A stretch of DNA of 64,000 nt from the NCBI GenBank assembly GCA_014898425.1, contig RCSZ01000009.1, positions 2,170,001 through 2,234,000 on the forward strand, in the 5' to 3' direction. This stretch comes from Botryotinia globosa (Eukaryota; Ascomycota; Leotiomycetes; Helotiales; Sclerotiniaceae). Made by a program: the position numbers and the translations under genes. How positions within the stretch are numbered: position 1 is the first letter of the stretch; every line of letters begins with the position of its first letter. The notes under the pieces were generated by a model. It was not told the DNA's origin. It saw only the letters and a program-made list of their open reading frames with translations, and made no database searches. Positions 34,981 to 47,948 of this stretch are shown piece by piece.

Positions 34981-36329
34981 GTACCGAGGCCGATAACGCG
35001 CATTTAGCCAAAACCCCAAAAATAGATTTCTGCCTAAGCTAAAAATGTATTTAGAATTTAGAGGTGTATATATATTAGAATAAAACTTTCAATCCAATAT
35101 ATAACCTTAAAGAAATTAATAAAATAAAATAAAAAGTGATATTTTTATTAATTAGAATTCAAGGAATCGATTGATATAATTCTTTTTGAATTATCTTAAA
35201 AATTAAAATTTATATTTATTATTGAAATATTAGAATAATAAAAGATTAAATATTGAAAGCGATTTATTATTCTAATTTATTGAAATATTTCAATAATGAA
35301 TATAAATTCTAATTTTTAAGATAAATTAAAAAAGATTATATGAATCGATTCCTTGAATTCTAATTAATAAGATTATCTTTTTTCTTTTTCTTTTATTAAT
35401 TCTTTTAAGATTTTGTATTGAATTGAATAGTTTCTTATATAAGTTGGAGATTAATTAATAATCAAACCTAATCTTTAAGGTATTAATATAAAAAAATTCG
35501 AAAATTAGAATTTATTAAAATAGAATTGAATATAAAATTTGATTTTCGAAATAATTGAAAAAAGATTATATAAATCGATTCCTTGAATTTTAATAAATAA
35601 GGTTATCTTTTTTCTTTTTATTTTATTAATTCTTTTAAAAATATATACTAAATTAAATAGTTTTTTTATATAAATTCAGAATTGATTAATAATTAAATCT
35701 AATATTTAAGATATTGATAAAATAAATTAAGAATTGATTAATAATCAAATCTAATCTTTAAGATATTCATAAAAAAATATTTCGAAAATTGGAATTTATT
35801 AAAGTAGAATTAAATATAAAATTTTATTTTCAAAATAATTCAGAAAGAATTATATAAATTGATTCCTTAAATTCTAATTAATAATAAAATCTCTTTTTAT
35901 TTTATTTTATTAATTTCTTTAAGGTTATATATTGAATTGAATAATTTCTTATATAAATTAAGGATTGATTAATTATATAATAAAATAAGGAATCCTTATC
36001 GAAATTCTTTCGTTTATAATATAATTGTTTGTATATAAAAAGAAAATTATTTAAAAAAGATTTTATATTAAAATTTGAATATTAGTACACTTCTTTTCAA
36101 GAATCCTAAAATAGATTTTAAAAATATAATAATATTAATAATAATAAAAGCTTGTCTAATAATATAATATTTTTTATAATAAAATTATAATTTATATTGT
36201 TCTGTATAATACAATTTTTCTTTTCAAGATTTCTATAAACACACCATACAAATTATAGAAATTTTTTTTGCTTCAGGCAGAAATCTATTTTTGGGGTTTT
36301 GGCCAAATGCGCGTTATAGGCCTCGGTAC
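34981..36329. mobile_element. AT-rich element with ~59-bp terminal inverted repeats
   Basis: The left end (34981-35039) begins GTACCGAGGCCGATAACGCG. The reverse complement of the right end (36329-36270) begins GTACCGAGGCCTATAACGCG. About 57 of 60 positions agree. The shared part includes CCAAAACCCCAAAAATAGAT. Terminal TA inside GTAC could be the target duplication of a Tc1/mariner-type transposase; otherwise no flanking duplication is clear. The interior is extremely AT-rich, has no coding capacity, and is made of diverged direct and inverted repeats. It is a non-autonomous DNA transposon or a remnant of one. Confidence 0.8.
35100..35405. repeat. Large imperfect palindrome inside the AT-rich element
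   Basis: Two arms of about 140 bp meet at a loop of about 25 bp centred near 35253. The left arm contains GAATTCAAGGAATCGATT (from about 35155). The right arm contains its inverse, AATCGATTCCTTGAATTC (about 35343-35360). Inner arms ATTAGAATAATA and TATTATTCTAAT flank the loop. The right arm unit recurs as diverged direct copies near 35570-35640 and 35850-35945. Confidence 0.8.
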
Positions 36330-36781
36330 AGGGGGTGTCCGACCTCTCGGAAAAAAGGTTATCGCGAAGCCTCGAACTTAGTGAATTTGATCGACTATGG
36401 ATGAGATGAGATGATATTCATCCATTCAATCAGCGTTCACTGTGATTTCCGCGTTGCTTCAATACGATAGCTAAAATAGATACCATCACCTATCGTACGG
36501 ACACGAATTTAGACCCCGAAAGCTCTCTATCCTGTGCAAATTGAAGTTCGACAAACATATAACCACAACTTTTGTCGCATCGTAAGGTTATCGAATAGCT
36601 AGACAAAAGCGCGAAAACGCGAAATACTGCATCCTATCTAATCATTTGGCCAGACTGCTACGTCGAAATCCGTGATACTTGTACACGGCGCAATATGGCG
36701 TCGCGTATACATTAAATAACGACACCTCATTGTTTTTCTATAACCTTTCAAGTAGTACACCGTCGCGGTTTTTTCGTCAAG

Positions 36782-39700
36782 ATGGCGACTTTTACCGCAT
36801 TAAACATCGAACCAGACGATCAGAGCTATGATGAGATCGATAATACGAGAGAGATTCAAATAGAAGATGCTCTTAAGCTCTACACAGCTGCGCTTAAGCT
36901 TCATGCCCAAGGTCTTCCTTTCTATCGAGAAGCTGCCGAAGCCTACAGGAATTTATTTCAATCGGAAATCTTCAGCTACCCAGAAGCTGTCACCGAATTT
37001 ACAAGACTCGAGGAGCATCCCGAACTTGAGTTTGCCGACTCTGCCATACCTATTGAACTCGACATTGGTCAAGCTGTCGCGGATGGCACATCCAGCACAT
37101 TACCTCAAATTCTCTACCTCGCATACAAAAATCATGGACAATTCATTTTGGACTGTGTTAGGGCTCGCCTGCGAAACTCGAATGGCGTGATGGATGATGC
37201 CGTAACACTAGATCTACAAGCCAAAGTTTCAATGGATGATTTCGGACGTGCTCTAGCCAGTGATGAATCGGATACCGAGCTATGGAGACGAGCAGCTCGT
37301 ATTGGAGCCATGCTTGGGAGTCGGAGAATTGCTCGATATTGTCTTGAGGCTGCTGTCGAGGTTGATGACGATCCAACAGTTGCCGAAGTCGAACCTCAAT
37401 CTTTAGAAGAAGCTTTTGCGGGAGAGCAATTGAAGAGTGTACTCGAAGCCTTGTCTGATGAATTATCTTTATCTCATCCAATAATGGGACCCTACAAAAA
37501 GAATGAAATGCCTCAATTTTTGAAGAAACACATTGATCCATATCCATTCCTGCCAAATCCTACCAGCACTTTGAATAGGAGCATGGATAATGATGTACCA
37601 TTGCAAATTCTCGAAGGCCGTGCAATTATCAACGTACCAGAAAGGTCATGGACAGCTATTGGCCATGAGATATGCCAAGCTTCAACTTGCCTTCCTGTTG
37701 TTGGAGTCATACTTGCTTTACCCCAAGGAGAGGACCAGTACTTTTCCCCCGAACCCATATTGGGTGGACAGCCTGTTGAAAATCAACCAGAGATCGTGGA
37801 CACTGTAATGTCGATATCTCCAATAGACGAAAGTCTTGGGAATGGCACGCCTACTACCAATAATTCTGATGAAAGAACCGGCGAGTCTGCTGGAGCAGCT
37901 TCTGCACAACTACCTGATGCCGCTTTGCCTACAAGAAAAAGATCTCAGTCTGCTGCTGGCTTGCGCGACACTCCAGAAGAGGAAAACAGCACCCACAAGC
38001 GTAGCAGGCGTATCAGAAATCGCGAAATTACTACTACTGAAACTCCCGTCGACCCAGCAGCTCAATATGCCGAACAGCTTAAGACTTTTTCCCGTGCTGA
38101 CGATGATGTTTTCAGGTTCGTTGGGACTGTGCTTCAGAAAATAGGCGTTGAAGATTTAGGGACCCGTGAGGAGCTCCAAGTAGCTTTGGCGATTGATAAG
38201 GCCATCGAGCACAACGATATCCGAATCAACACTGCAGTTAGAGATCTACGTGATATAATGAAATCTTGGGACGAAGCTAAGGCAGCAGTGTTTGAAAATG
38301 CTAATGCCGCTGACATTCTGGGAACTTCTGGAGGTAGTGCGAATGCTGGCTTGTCGGCTTTTCTTGAACATTCAAATTCGGCATCACAAAATACAAACAG
38401 CAAACCACCGCCATTTGCAGAATTCGGTGGGATATCACATTTTGCACAAAAAATCGAAAAGGATTGGATGCCATTACAAGATGTAGTTTTTGAATGGCTT
38501 TGTACTGTTCTAGCAACTTATCTACAGCGTCAATGGAGTGCTGAATTAAAAGTGGCCACTGTTCGGATGATCAGTTTCCTTGACGCAGATATTTTCGATC
38601 GTGTCCAGTCAGAGTTGGAATTAAGTCGCTCATCTGGCGAAGCGTCTACCCACCTGTCACAGCTAGAGGAGATAACAGAAACAATATTTGAACTTCACCT
38701 CGACGTCTATACACGCATTACCAACGCAGATAGTATGGTTGGAATGGATATCAGAATTATGACAAAGGATAGGCTTGATCGTTGGGCAGATCTCTCGGCT
38801 TTTGTGATGCGTAGCCGGAATTCTGAGCAGGATGATGAACTGTCTCTGAGGTATCTGTGGGCATCAGTCTTTTATGCCACAGTTCCAGAAGAAGTTTTAC
38901 GCGAGCATAAAGTTCTTCTCTGGACTAGCCTTCGAGATTTTCTCGACAAGGCTGGAAAACCACCAATTTTACTCCCAAACAATGCCGTCATACCTGAAAT
39001 CTCCACATCGGCGGCAGATCGAGAGGTCTCAAGCCTGACAACGATGGAATTCTTCCAAAATCTTTTCCAGCCCGATAAATCCGACCCGTTAGCAATTATT
39101 CAGACGCTCGAGCCAGTTTTGGATCCAGAATCCACATCTCAGTCTGTGGATACGGAAATTGCTGATTCTCAAGACAGCGAGATCTCTAAGATTAAAGATA
39201 CCACACCAGCGATATTACGTGACATGTGGAAATTCTTGGATAGTGGAAGCACATCACTTCGTCTTTTCCTGTGGCAACGTCTAAGCGAAGCATATGCCAG
39301 CATCGGATACAAGACCAAAGTATTTTCTTGTAGCTTAAAATGTATCGAGATTCTGGTGGCAGAGTTTAGAAGCGAGGGTTACTTGAAATGTGATGACGAG
39401 ACTCGTCGCCATAAGTTGCTTGTCTTATTCAAGGCTCTTGATCAGCTATTAGTTCCAGCATTGACTACAGCACTCAACGAAGCTACAACCTGCTTCGAAA
39501 TAATCGACGACCGCCATATTAAATCAACATGCGCCGCATTGGCACAATTAAGCCGTATTCTTCACGCCGCGGCAGTCTTCGACGACGAAATTAGTGTTGG
39601 AAGTATTTCACTTCCACAAACTGGGGTCTACTCTATGTTTGGATCGTTTAACAATTTTGCGAACAAGGTCAAGGAAATGCAAGTACGGACGTGGGCTTTA

Positions 39701-42343
39701 CAGTATGCTGTGGTCAAAGAAGCTACGACTCAAAATCGTGATCTCTTTCCAACTCCTGATAACGATCTGGCGGATTTCCTTGCACTAGTCCACTATTCAT
39801 TAGGTTTGAGGAAGTGTTGCAAGGTCTCGAATAAAATTTTCCTCAAGATGATGAAGCAAGAAATGTCCCGCTTTAAGCACATTGACAGATGGGAAGACTA
39901 TCTCGGTCAGGTATTGTTTGATCTATATGGCATCAAATTAGGTGTAGGCACATTTCTACTCGATGATCATGGTTGTCCTAGAGAAAACTTGGATCGACGG
40001 ACTGTCATGAATATTGCAGAACAAGTCATTTCACTTGCGAACAACATGCCAATGAAAGATCTTATGAAACACGAACTCAAGCCCACAATTGAAAAGATGC
40101 AAACTGCTGTCGGTCAGCCCAAAGAGACACCTACCATGTTACATAACTCAAGAAATATCACGGAGTATTTGAAAACTCCAATCCGTCCTCTCGACTTTTA
40201 TCTAGCCATGAGAGGCGAGGTAGAGATTGATTTCATTTCTGTACATACCCCAGAAAGCCCTCTTGCCGATAAAGGTTGGTATTATCTCTTAGGTATGCTT
40301 GCTTTGACAAAATACCGTTCAACGAAGCGAACGAGTGCTGGCTCCCAAACGGATGACTTGAATTTTGCAGCACATTTTATGAAGCTTCAGCTGCAATATA
40401 CTGCGGATCACTGGGAAGCGTGGTACAGACTTGCACAATGCTATGATCTCGAGTTAGAGGAAGAGGTGCTCTGGAGCGCAGATAAAATGAACGGCGATAG
40501 GCCCCTTTTAGTTCGTTTGCAGAAGTCTTCTATTCATTGTTATGTTATGGCGCTCTCTACAGCAATGCGTTGCGCGGATAGTTCATTTGGAACGGCTGAA
40601 AAGCTGTCTGACATGTATCATGACTTTGGGATGCGTCTGTATGCATCGTCTCGAGAGCCTTTCAGCATGGAAGTGTTTTGGGTAGGCGAAGAAAAACACA
40701 TGAGCGGGGAACAAGTAGGGATGTACAAGAAGACGCCTTTCGAGGAAATGAGTAAATACAAGTTGTGGAAATATTCAGCGGAACTATTCAAGCGCTCTCT
40801 CGCGGATCGGCCAGATTTCTGGATGTAAGCTTATCTTCATACTTATGTCAAATTCAAAGCTAATGTATTTAGGAATCATTTTATGCTAGGAAAATGCCAG
40901 TGGAAAATGATAGCGGCCGCACAGGAGGAATATTATCAGCCCAATGTACCCACCATGGAGACGGTCTTGAATACGTTCATTCGTGCCATAGAAACATGCC
41001 CGAAACCCAGCAAAAGCAGTCAGGAGCCTATTCTGGAACCACATTACAAGCTTGCCTCTCTCGTTCACAAATTGGTAGCGCGAGGAGAAATGGAATTTCA
41101 AGATGCTGCTAAGCTTCTACAAGACCGACCATACGGTCCACGGAAGGGAGATCCTTTTGTGATTGAAAACGAAGAAGATTGGGAAATCTTTATTCTTGCT
41201 TGCTTCCGCCAGTTACGAAATCTAGACAAGCCACACTGGCATCATCGTATGATTGCTCGTGTAGCTAACGTTGTTTATGATGAGTCTAATCCGGATTACG
41301 AAAAAGCTTGTTTGGCTCGCAGTGAATTTCGAGAGTCTATATTCACCAAAACCATGTCTATGCAAGTTTGGAAACCAGAAGCGGAGAGACCAGGAAGACA
41401 TTTTGTTTACATGCGACGTTATGCTCTATTCATGGCCAGGCTATTGTTTCTTACTGACGATAAACCAAACATGGAGTTGTTGGCTAAGCGTGTCAGGAAG
41501 CGGGCAGTCGACTACTTCAAATTTGGCGATGTCTGGAATGAATGTTGTACAATTTATCTTAGGCTTATTCGTAAAGCTGCTGCTATACCTGCTAATGTCG
41601 ACGAAGTCTTCAGAGGAATCTCCCAGGAGGTGTGGGAAGCCTACTCACAACGCTTAGATGATTCTATCAGAGATGGTGGTCTTTCACACCCAGCTCTTGA
41701 TGCTTTGCGAGAGACTATCGAGTTGAAGAAACTTAATAATGGTCTTGCGAAGATAACTCCGATCGACGATATGATCAATGATATCTGGGCAGTCCTTTAT
41801 ATTCAAGTCGTCAGGGACACTCCTGCAATAGACGTTACAGCCTTGAATCAATCTCAAATTGACGGAGAAGCTGCAACAAGGCCGTCGGGTCCGATGACTC
41901 TCAATCATATTCTTACCAATACGGATGCCTCTACCCCGCTTCCTTCTGTTGAGGTACCCAGACCTCGCAAACTTGGTATCAACCGGAAGGCAGTCATCAC
42001 CAGAGCTGAGCAATCTATCAATCGTGCCGCTGAAGCAGCTCGACCTGCTGCCCCTACTCGTCCAAAAAATGCTGCGTCATCTTCCATTCTGCCTTCAACC
42101 GCATCGCCTATTACTTCCTCTGCACCCAGAATTGAGATACCTGTTGTAGCACCTCAGCAAAGCGCAAGAAGAGAGGATAGTTCAGCACCAGGGAGTGTAC
42201 ACGATAGTGCAGATGATGAGAGTGATTTGAGCGATGTTCCTGATATGGACGATCTGGATGGATCTTTGATGTTTCCGAATCTGATGAGAAGAAATGGGAG
42301 TGGGAGCGTAGGACATACTCCTGCCCCGGGAAGTAACGGATAG
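36782..42343 (+). CDS. HIR3: Histone transcription regulator 3 homologue (HIR complex subunit)
   Basis: Two exons (36782-40824 and 40873-42343) around a 48-bp intron give 1837 residues, somewhat longer than yeast Hir3. Hir3 (CABIN1-like) is part of the HIR histone chaperone, which deposits H3-H4 outside replication and controls histone gene expression in the nucleus. The N-terminus (DALKLYTAALKLHAQGLPFYREAAEAY) begins a TPR-like helical array that covers most of the protein. A basic patch KRSRRIRNREI (about residue 405-415) may be a nuclear localisation signal. The C-terminus is Pro/Ala/Ser-rich and ends in an acidic segment (DSADDESDLSDVPDMDDLD), a common histone-binding feature. The split codon at the intron gives Met within FWMNHFML, which supports the join. 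Confidence 0.9.
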
Positions 42344-43706
42344 AGTTTTTATGGTTAATGGATTCGATCATATTTGCTTTTGCGAGGAGTTTGAGAAGGA
42401 AAATACCCATAGCCAGGCAGATGAGCTGTCCTTAGCATTGTACTATATTAAAAGTGTGGCACACCAAACAATAAAATGAATTAATGAGCTCATTCCTTTT
42501 CGTCTTTTGTTTTGGACTTGTCTATACGTATCTCCTCTAGAATCCCAAAATCCCAAAAATAGGCCGGGCTATGAAGAGCACAGCCATGAGAATATCTGAT
42601 CATATACTAGTAAATCAGAAGGTTTGCATGTTTTAGTTTTCCAAGAACTGGACGCCACATCTCGAGATATCACCTGTCGAACCTCGCAACTCTCACCTCG
42701 CGCCGGGGATAGCTTTCTCTCTAGTTCATCTGTTTCGAATCATAACACACGCTACATTAATACTCCTTTCTTCTCAGTCAAAATTCCGTTCCCAATTCCG
42801 CGCGGTTCAGTATCCCTCATAAGTCAATCTATTCTTTCTAACCATTTGACTGACCCAAATTTATCACTTTGTGTATTGCATTCCCTCCCCCTTTTTCACA
42901 TCCTCCTCGGTCAATCTCGGCACATCGGAAGAACAACTCTGCATGTACTACTACCTACCTCCTACAAAACATCCTCAGGGCCCATTCCCTTTAATATCCC
43001 TACACATATACATACATGAGCACATGCGTATTTAAACATCCATTAACATATACCAAGTCCCAACAGTTTCATGCACCACAACAACGTGACAAATGAAAAA
43101 TGACAACCCGTATGCACAAAGCCGAGCAGGGCCGCAGCACGAGAACTCCACGCCATGTGACCTTCCTTTTACAATTGGATTGCTTATGCTTGGTGGATTG
43201 AAACTGCAGCGTGTAACGCTGGATTCCACAGTTATGTTGATCCGGTGGGGAAAATGAACTACATGATGGCGGGAGGATGCAGGAAGGTGGATTGACGCTT
43301 GGTGTTACAAGGATGACATGGATTAGTGGAATGCTGTATGGAAGAGGTTGAAGCGGAATGGAAGTTTTTTTTGTATGATAGGCATGTATGTGATGTGTTC
43401 TATTATGTTATGATGTGTTATGGCAATTCTACGTTGGGAAGGAGGGGTATTTTGCCGTTAAGTGATGAGGGGTACCAAGAATTTCATCGATCATCGTTCC
43501 TATTTTCCTACTTAACCGGCACATACTCGTAGGTTCATCTAGCCAAGATTTCAAGATTCTGGGTAGGATGGAATTTATTGTGTTTTTTTGGAAGTAGGTA
43601 ATCACTTCCTATTGCCAAGAATATATATAATTTATAAATGAATTATTCAAATAGGAAAGAGAATGGATTTTTTTCAAAAGTAACTAACAAGTGTTCAACT
43701 CTTGGC
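42344..43706. other. Intergenic region between convergent HIR3 and permease genes
   Basis: 1.36 kb with no supported gene. A plus-strand frame of 131 codons (42624-43019) begins without a convincing ATG context and is Ser/Pro/His-rich without motifs. The region includes CTACCTACC runs and TATATA sequence. Confidence 0.5.
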
Positions 43707-45444
43707 CTACCTACCAGTGATTTTACGCTCGTACCATCGAAGTGGAGGATACGTCACGATAGTGAAGACACCACTTAAGAAGATTCCAACATCGCCTCCG
43801 TATGGTCCGAATTTAGCTGCAATTGGGCCTAGTTATAATGTTAGTATGTTGAATATACTGAAAGGAAGTGATCGTTACTTACCGACATACCAAACCTGAG
43901 CCATGCCAGGCAGACCACCACCCAGATAACCAACCAAGAGAGCCATAACAGCAGCCAAGCCCCATGGTAATTTGCCGGGTCTATCCCAAGAGTTCAAATC
44001 GTAACCTTCTGTACGACGGAACCATTTATCTTCTATCAGGAGAATAAACGTGAAAGACACCGTCCAATATCCAAGTAGAGAGACAAAGTCGCTGACGATG
44101 CTGGATAAGCTTGATCTACCAGCGATTGCAAGAACAGCGATTACAAGAGCATTGACAAATGACCAGATAAATCTTGGGATTGCATGGAAATAGTGACCAA
44201 GCAATTGAAGACCAAGACCACTAGAGTAGTTCACAGCGACGTTGTTACCAATAACTGAGAAAACCAGGAGGACAAGGCAGAACTTGGAGAATCGGAACGG
44301 ATGAAAAGACTCTAGAAGAAGACCACCAAGTCCATGGTCATTATATGCCGCCGCCCAAGTTGGATTGTTTGATGAAGCCAGTGCCGCATTTCCCAGACAT
44401 GCACCGATAATAGTTGCAAAGATCGTTGGAAGGGAGATTCCCAAGATGGTAAGGAAGAAGATTTTCCAGCCCTTGGTATTTGCAGGGTAGTTGCAGTAGT
44501 AATCTGAAGCAATTGAGCACCATCCCGAGGCTGAAGAAAAGCACACAGCGAAGAAGCTAAGCCAAGAGCCTGAGAAACCAAGACCAGAAACCTCGGATGG
44601 GAGACTTGGTTCGATCTTGGGAGCGACCTGGCCAATTAATACACACATGATAATGAATGTCATGATCCACGAGTATTTCTCCCATGTATGAATGATTCTG
44701 AAGCCGAAAATTGATACAATATAGCTGATGACTGCGATGATGACAATTCCCACCGCGATTGTCATAGTGTAATCAGAGACGGCAGCCAAAATCTGACCAA
44801 CCACCACAATATTGACCACAGCAAAACCTCCACCGATAATAACATTGAGAACTGAGCAGAGTTTTGCACCGTAGAAACCGAAGGAATATCGAGAACATGC
44901 GATTGCACGGAGACCAAGCTTAAAATTCGTTAGCAGTATTTTAGAAATACGTTCCCAGAACACTTACCTTTGGACCAAGAGTACCAGTATATGCAGTGCA
45001 AGCGGCTCCCAAAATAGTTGAAACAATAATGGCGCCAACTGCTTGACTGAGGGAGAGACCGTAGACTTCGGGGTCCGTACCAAGAAGGCCAATTGGTATG
45101 GTACCAACATGCATTGTGAGAGACCACCAGAGAAAGAAGACGTTGAGAATTGACGGAGGTTGCTTGTCTTCTTCGTGTATCCTATCAATGCCTTGCGTTT
45201 CGATTCCCAGCTTTTCGTCAAGCCATTCTTCACCACGTCGCAGACTACGCAGGAAGCCTTTTTTTTCTCGAAGTTGTCTAGCCAAGACTATCTCCTCAGA
45301 GTCACCCTCGGATTCATGACTTCCAGCCGCGATCACAGCAGGATCAAGGTCTTTTTCGAGGCGGCCGTGTTCCAGATCATGGGAATGTTTAACATGGTGA
45401 GCATTTTTTAGATCAGCCTGATCACCATGGACGAAGTCCGACAT
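43707..45444 (-). CDS. NCS1-family purine-cytosine permease (Fcy2-like)
   Basis: Three exons (45444-44968, 44918-43883, 43828-43707) give 544 residues, typical for the family. NCS1 permeases carry cytosine, adenine, guanine or hypoxanthine with protons across the plasma membrane. A cytosolic N-terminus of about 100 residues (EEWLDEKLGIETQGIDRI) leads to about twelve membrane segments. Hallmarks are WWSLTMHVGTIPIGLLG, a PK-LGLRAIACSRYSFGFYG block rebuilt across intron 1, SGWCSIASDYYCNYP and the last exon IAAKFGPYGGDVG...YPPLRWYE. These match the purine/cytosine branch rather than the allantoin/uracil (Fur) branch. The exact substrate is not decidable here. Confidence 0.92.
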
Positions 45445-47948
45445 TGCTCCAAGATTGTGAATTTTGGGAAGCAGAATGAAAAAATGAAAACTTTCTGGGA
45501 CGGGTAGGACAACCAGAGGGGGAACACGACCTAGTTACATATGTATGCAACGGAAAGCCAAGGCTTGACATTCTAGAAAATTAATTTAACTCATTGAGGG
45601 GTGCCTCCCATATCTTGGGACGAATCAATTGAACGAGAAGCAATAGGTGAGCTGTACGTAGGAAGCCTGATAAGAACTCACGAAGATGGGAGCTTTTTCG
45701 CAACTGTTTGGTGATCTTCACTGGCTCGTGTAGATAAGCGTCCTGGTTGGTTCCTTCTTGGCAAGTCTTTATCAGGAAGGTATTTTGTGGTTAGTGGAGC
45801 AAGGTACGGATGGGGAAATATCGCGGGTGCTCCGATTCCCATACTTGCAATTGGCCGAGAGAGGCACAGGATAGCAAGAGTATGTATGGTAAAGCTCGCA
45901 AGCAACAAAAAAGGAAGAGTATCTTAAGTTGGGGGGATTATTGGATACTTGGACTGAATCCATCGGCGCACGCCGTATACCACGTTCTAGAAGGAGCACC
46001 ATACTACTAATGGAATATAATACAATCTTGTTCGACGGAAATGGATCCAGATTCGAAGCTCAAGGCAGGGTTCGCGAGATAGTGGTGATACGAAAGGTAA
46101 GCCACATCCGATTTTCTGATATGGAAATCGTGAGAACCTTAAAAGACCGCCACATATAATACATCCATGGATATTGTTTGCTATTGGGTTCGAAGATGGA
46201 GGGAAGTAGATAAGACACCGGTATGAGTGGCCTTTGAAGTACAAAGCGATAGTTGGAGAATAGAGCCACGAAGAGGATCATGCGGACGGCCGGAGTAACA
46301 GCTCATGTTGTGATGAGGAAAAGAAGAAACGTTCTGGTGTAACGAAACACAGGTTGACAGGTTGACAGGTTGACAACTTGACAACTTGACAACTTGACAT
46401 GTCCTGACTTCTGATAAAGGAAACGAGATTGTATCGTGTTTTGTCAATGCAGTGACCAAAGGGCTGGCGTGCAAGGATTTATGTGACCCGTGCGACTTGA
46501 TAAGGTAGAGAAGTGGCGCGGGGATCACGGGGTTCGAGCAGTTTATCATGAGGTTTATCGTCAATACCTATGGAATAATATGTAAGATACGTGAAGAGAG
46601 AGAGAGAGATACGATCGGACTCGTTTCTAATCTAGATAAGGTGTTCTAACCAATCTCTCTAATACGAGTTACTAGTTATGTACTATATATACCCGGTCAC
46701 TCTTGTGTGGCGCGTAGTATCGACCCGGATATCAAGTCAATCCTGGGTTCTTGAACGACCGAGGTAAGTAGTAAGGGGAGGGATGGATCACAAGCATCCT
46801 CTCCCGACCGAACACTATCTACTCGCTCTCCATCCACTTGTATGATGTACATACAGGAACTTTGCATCTGCCCAGACAATGGAATCAGACTTATTTAGTC
46901 TTGATACGATGAGTATTGGCGCCAAGGAAGCTTGTCTTGGATCTGGGCGTGAACTACGAGCCAAATCGTAACTCAAATTCAACGTCATCAAACATCTGAA
47001 TGGTACGCGATAGGATTCCTCACTCGAAGCAACTTCTCCCCGAGTGGAATGGAGTTTGGCGCACTTCTTTTGGAGTTGAGAAGTTGGCCTCATCATCCAT
47101 AATTACCTCGATCATATCGTGGCAAATAGATTCCTCTGTTATGGAGCTCTTGCTGCTTGTTCAAACATTACGCCCTTGTCTCCCATCTCTGCTCATACAT
47201 CTCGGCATTCTTTCGGAATTAACTCGACTGGGCCTCCTCGAACTCTCAGCAATAGCAAGTGCAACGCAACCTCAAGAGACAGGCTTATCTGAGACCAAGA
47301 AAAGAAATACCATCATACATCAAGAGATGATGCCAAACTTCATTGAAACTTCTAGTGGAAAACTCTTCAAGGACCTCTAAGCAAAAGATCATGTTAGAAA
47401 ACTTCAAAGTGACTGAGGCTCTTTGGAAAACTCCAAAGGGACTAAGAATCTGAGTGCGAAAACTTTCGTGTCCTCTCTGTATATCTTCAACCGCAGCAAT
47501 GATGTGGTGAAACTATCTCGACTTTTGCAAGATAATTGCTGATCAGATCATTGTCTGATGTCCGCAATATGTCCAGTTGTATTGTATATACTTGATGCTT
47601 GAGTGTGGATACAGTTGGCCGAAATCAACTGAATTGCTTTGAAAATGACCTAACACGGCTCTCAAGGTTGTGGTTGCTAATAGTCGCGTCTTACGGTATA
47701 CTGTCGTCAGAATAGATGAAGAAAGATTCACTTTCCGGCCGTAGAATCTATTACATCTCAATTCTTGAAAATCCTTTGAACCAACGATGTATCAACTCGC
47801 TATCAATACAACACCGTAAGTTGAGGGGGCCGTATAGCCACCATTCTTAATTCTTAAATGACACTGGAGCTTCGCACAGTTATTTTCACATCCACTTCAC
47901 TTCTGTTTTTCTGACACTATCATTTCTCGCGTCCATCTCAGAGACACA
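45445..47948. other. Intergenic region between permease and 2EXR genes
   Basis: 2.5 kb between two divergent genes. An 8-bp tandem repeat lies at 46351-46398, and a short AG run near 46595. A 126-codon ATG frame at 47000-47380 has no motif and is not called a gene. Nothing else is recognised. Confidence 0.5.
46351..46398. repeat. Six 8-bp tandem units: 3 x AGGTTGAC then 3 x AACTTGAC
   Basis: Three perfect copies of AGGTTGAC are followed directly by three perfect copies of AACTTGAC. The two variants share TTGAC and differ at two bases. Confidence 0.95.

Larger units (their letters stand above)
34867..36781. promoter_or_regulatory. Divergent promoter region, amidohydrolase / HIR3
   Basis: This 1.9-kb region separates two divergent starts. 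Most of it is the AT-rich inverted-repeat element at 34981-36329. About 115 bp remain on the amidohydrolase side and about 450 bp on the HIR3 side, and these are normal in composition. Without the insertion the two genes would share a promoter region of about 560 bp. Confidence 0.55.

Noticed and set aside
47000..47380. A 126-codon ATG frame between the permease and 2EXR genes
   Set aside because: It is hydrophobic in the middle but has no motif, and nothing else supports expression. It could be a small lineage-specific gene, but this cannot be shown from sequence.
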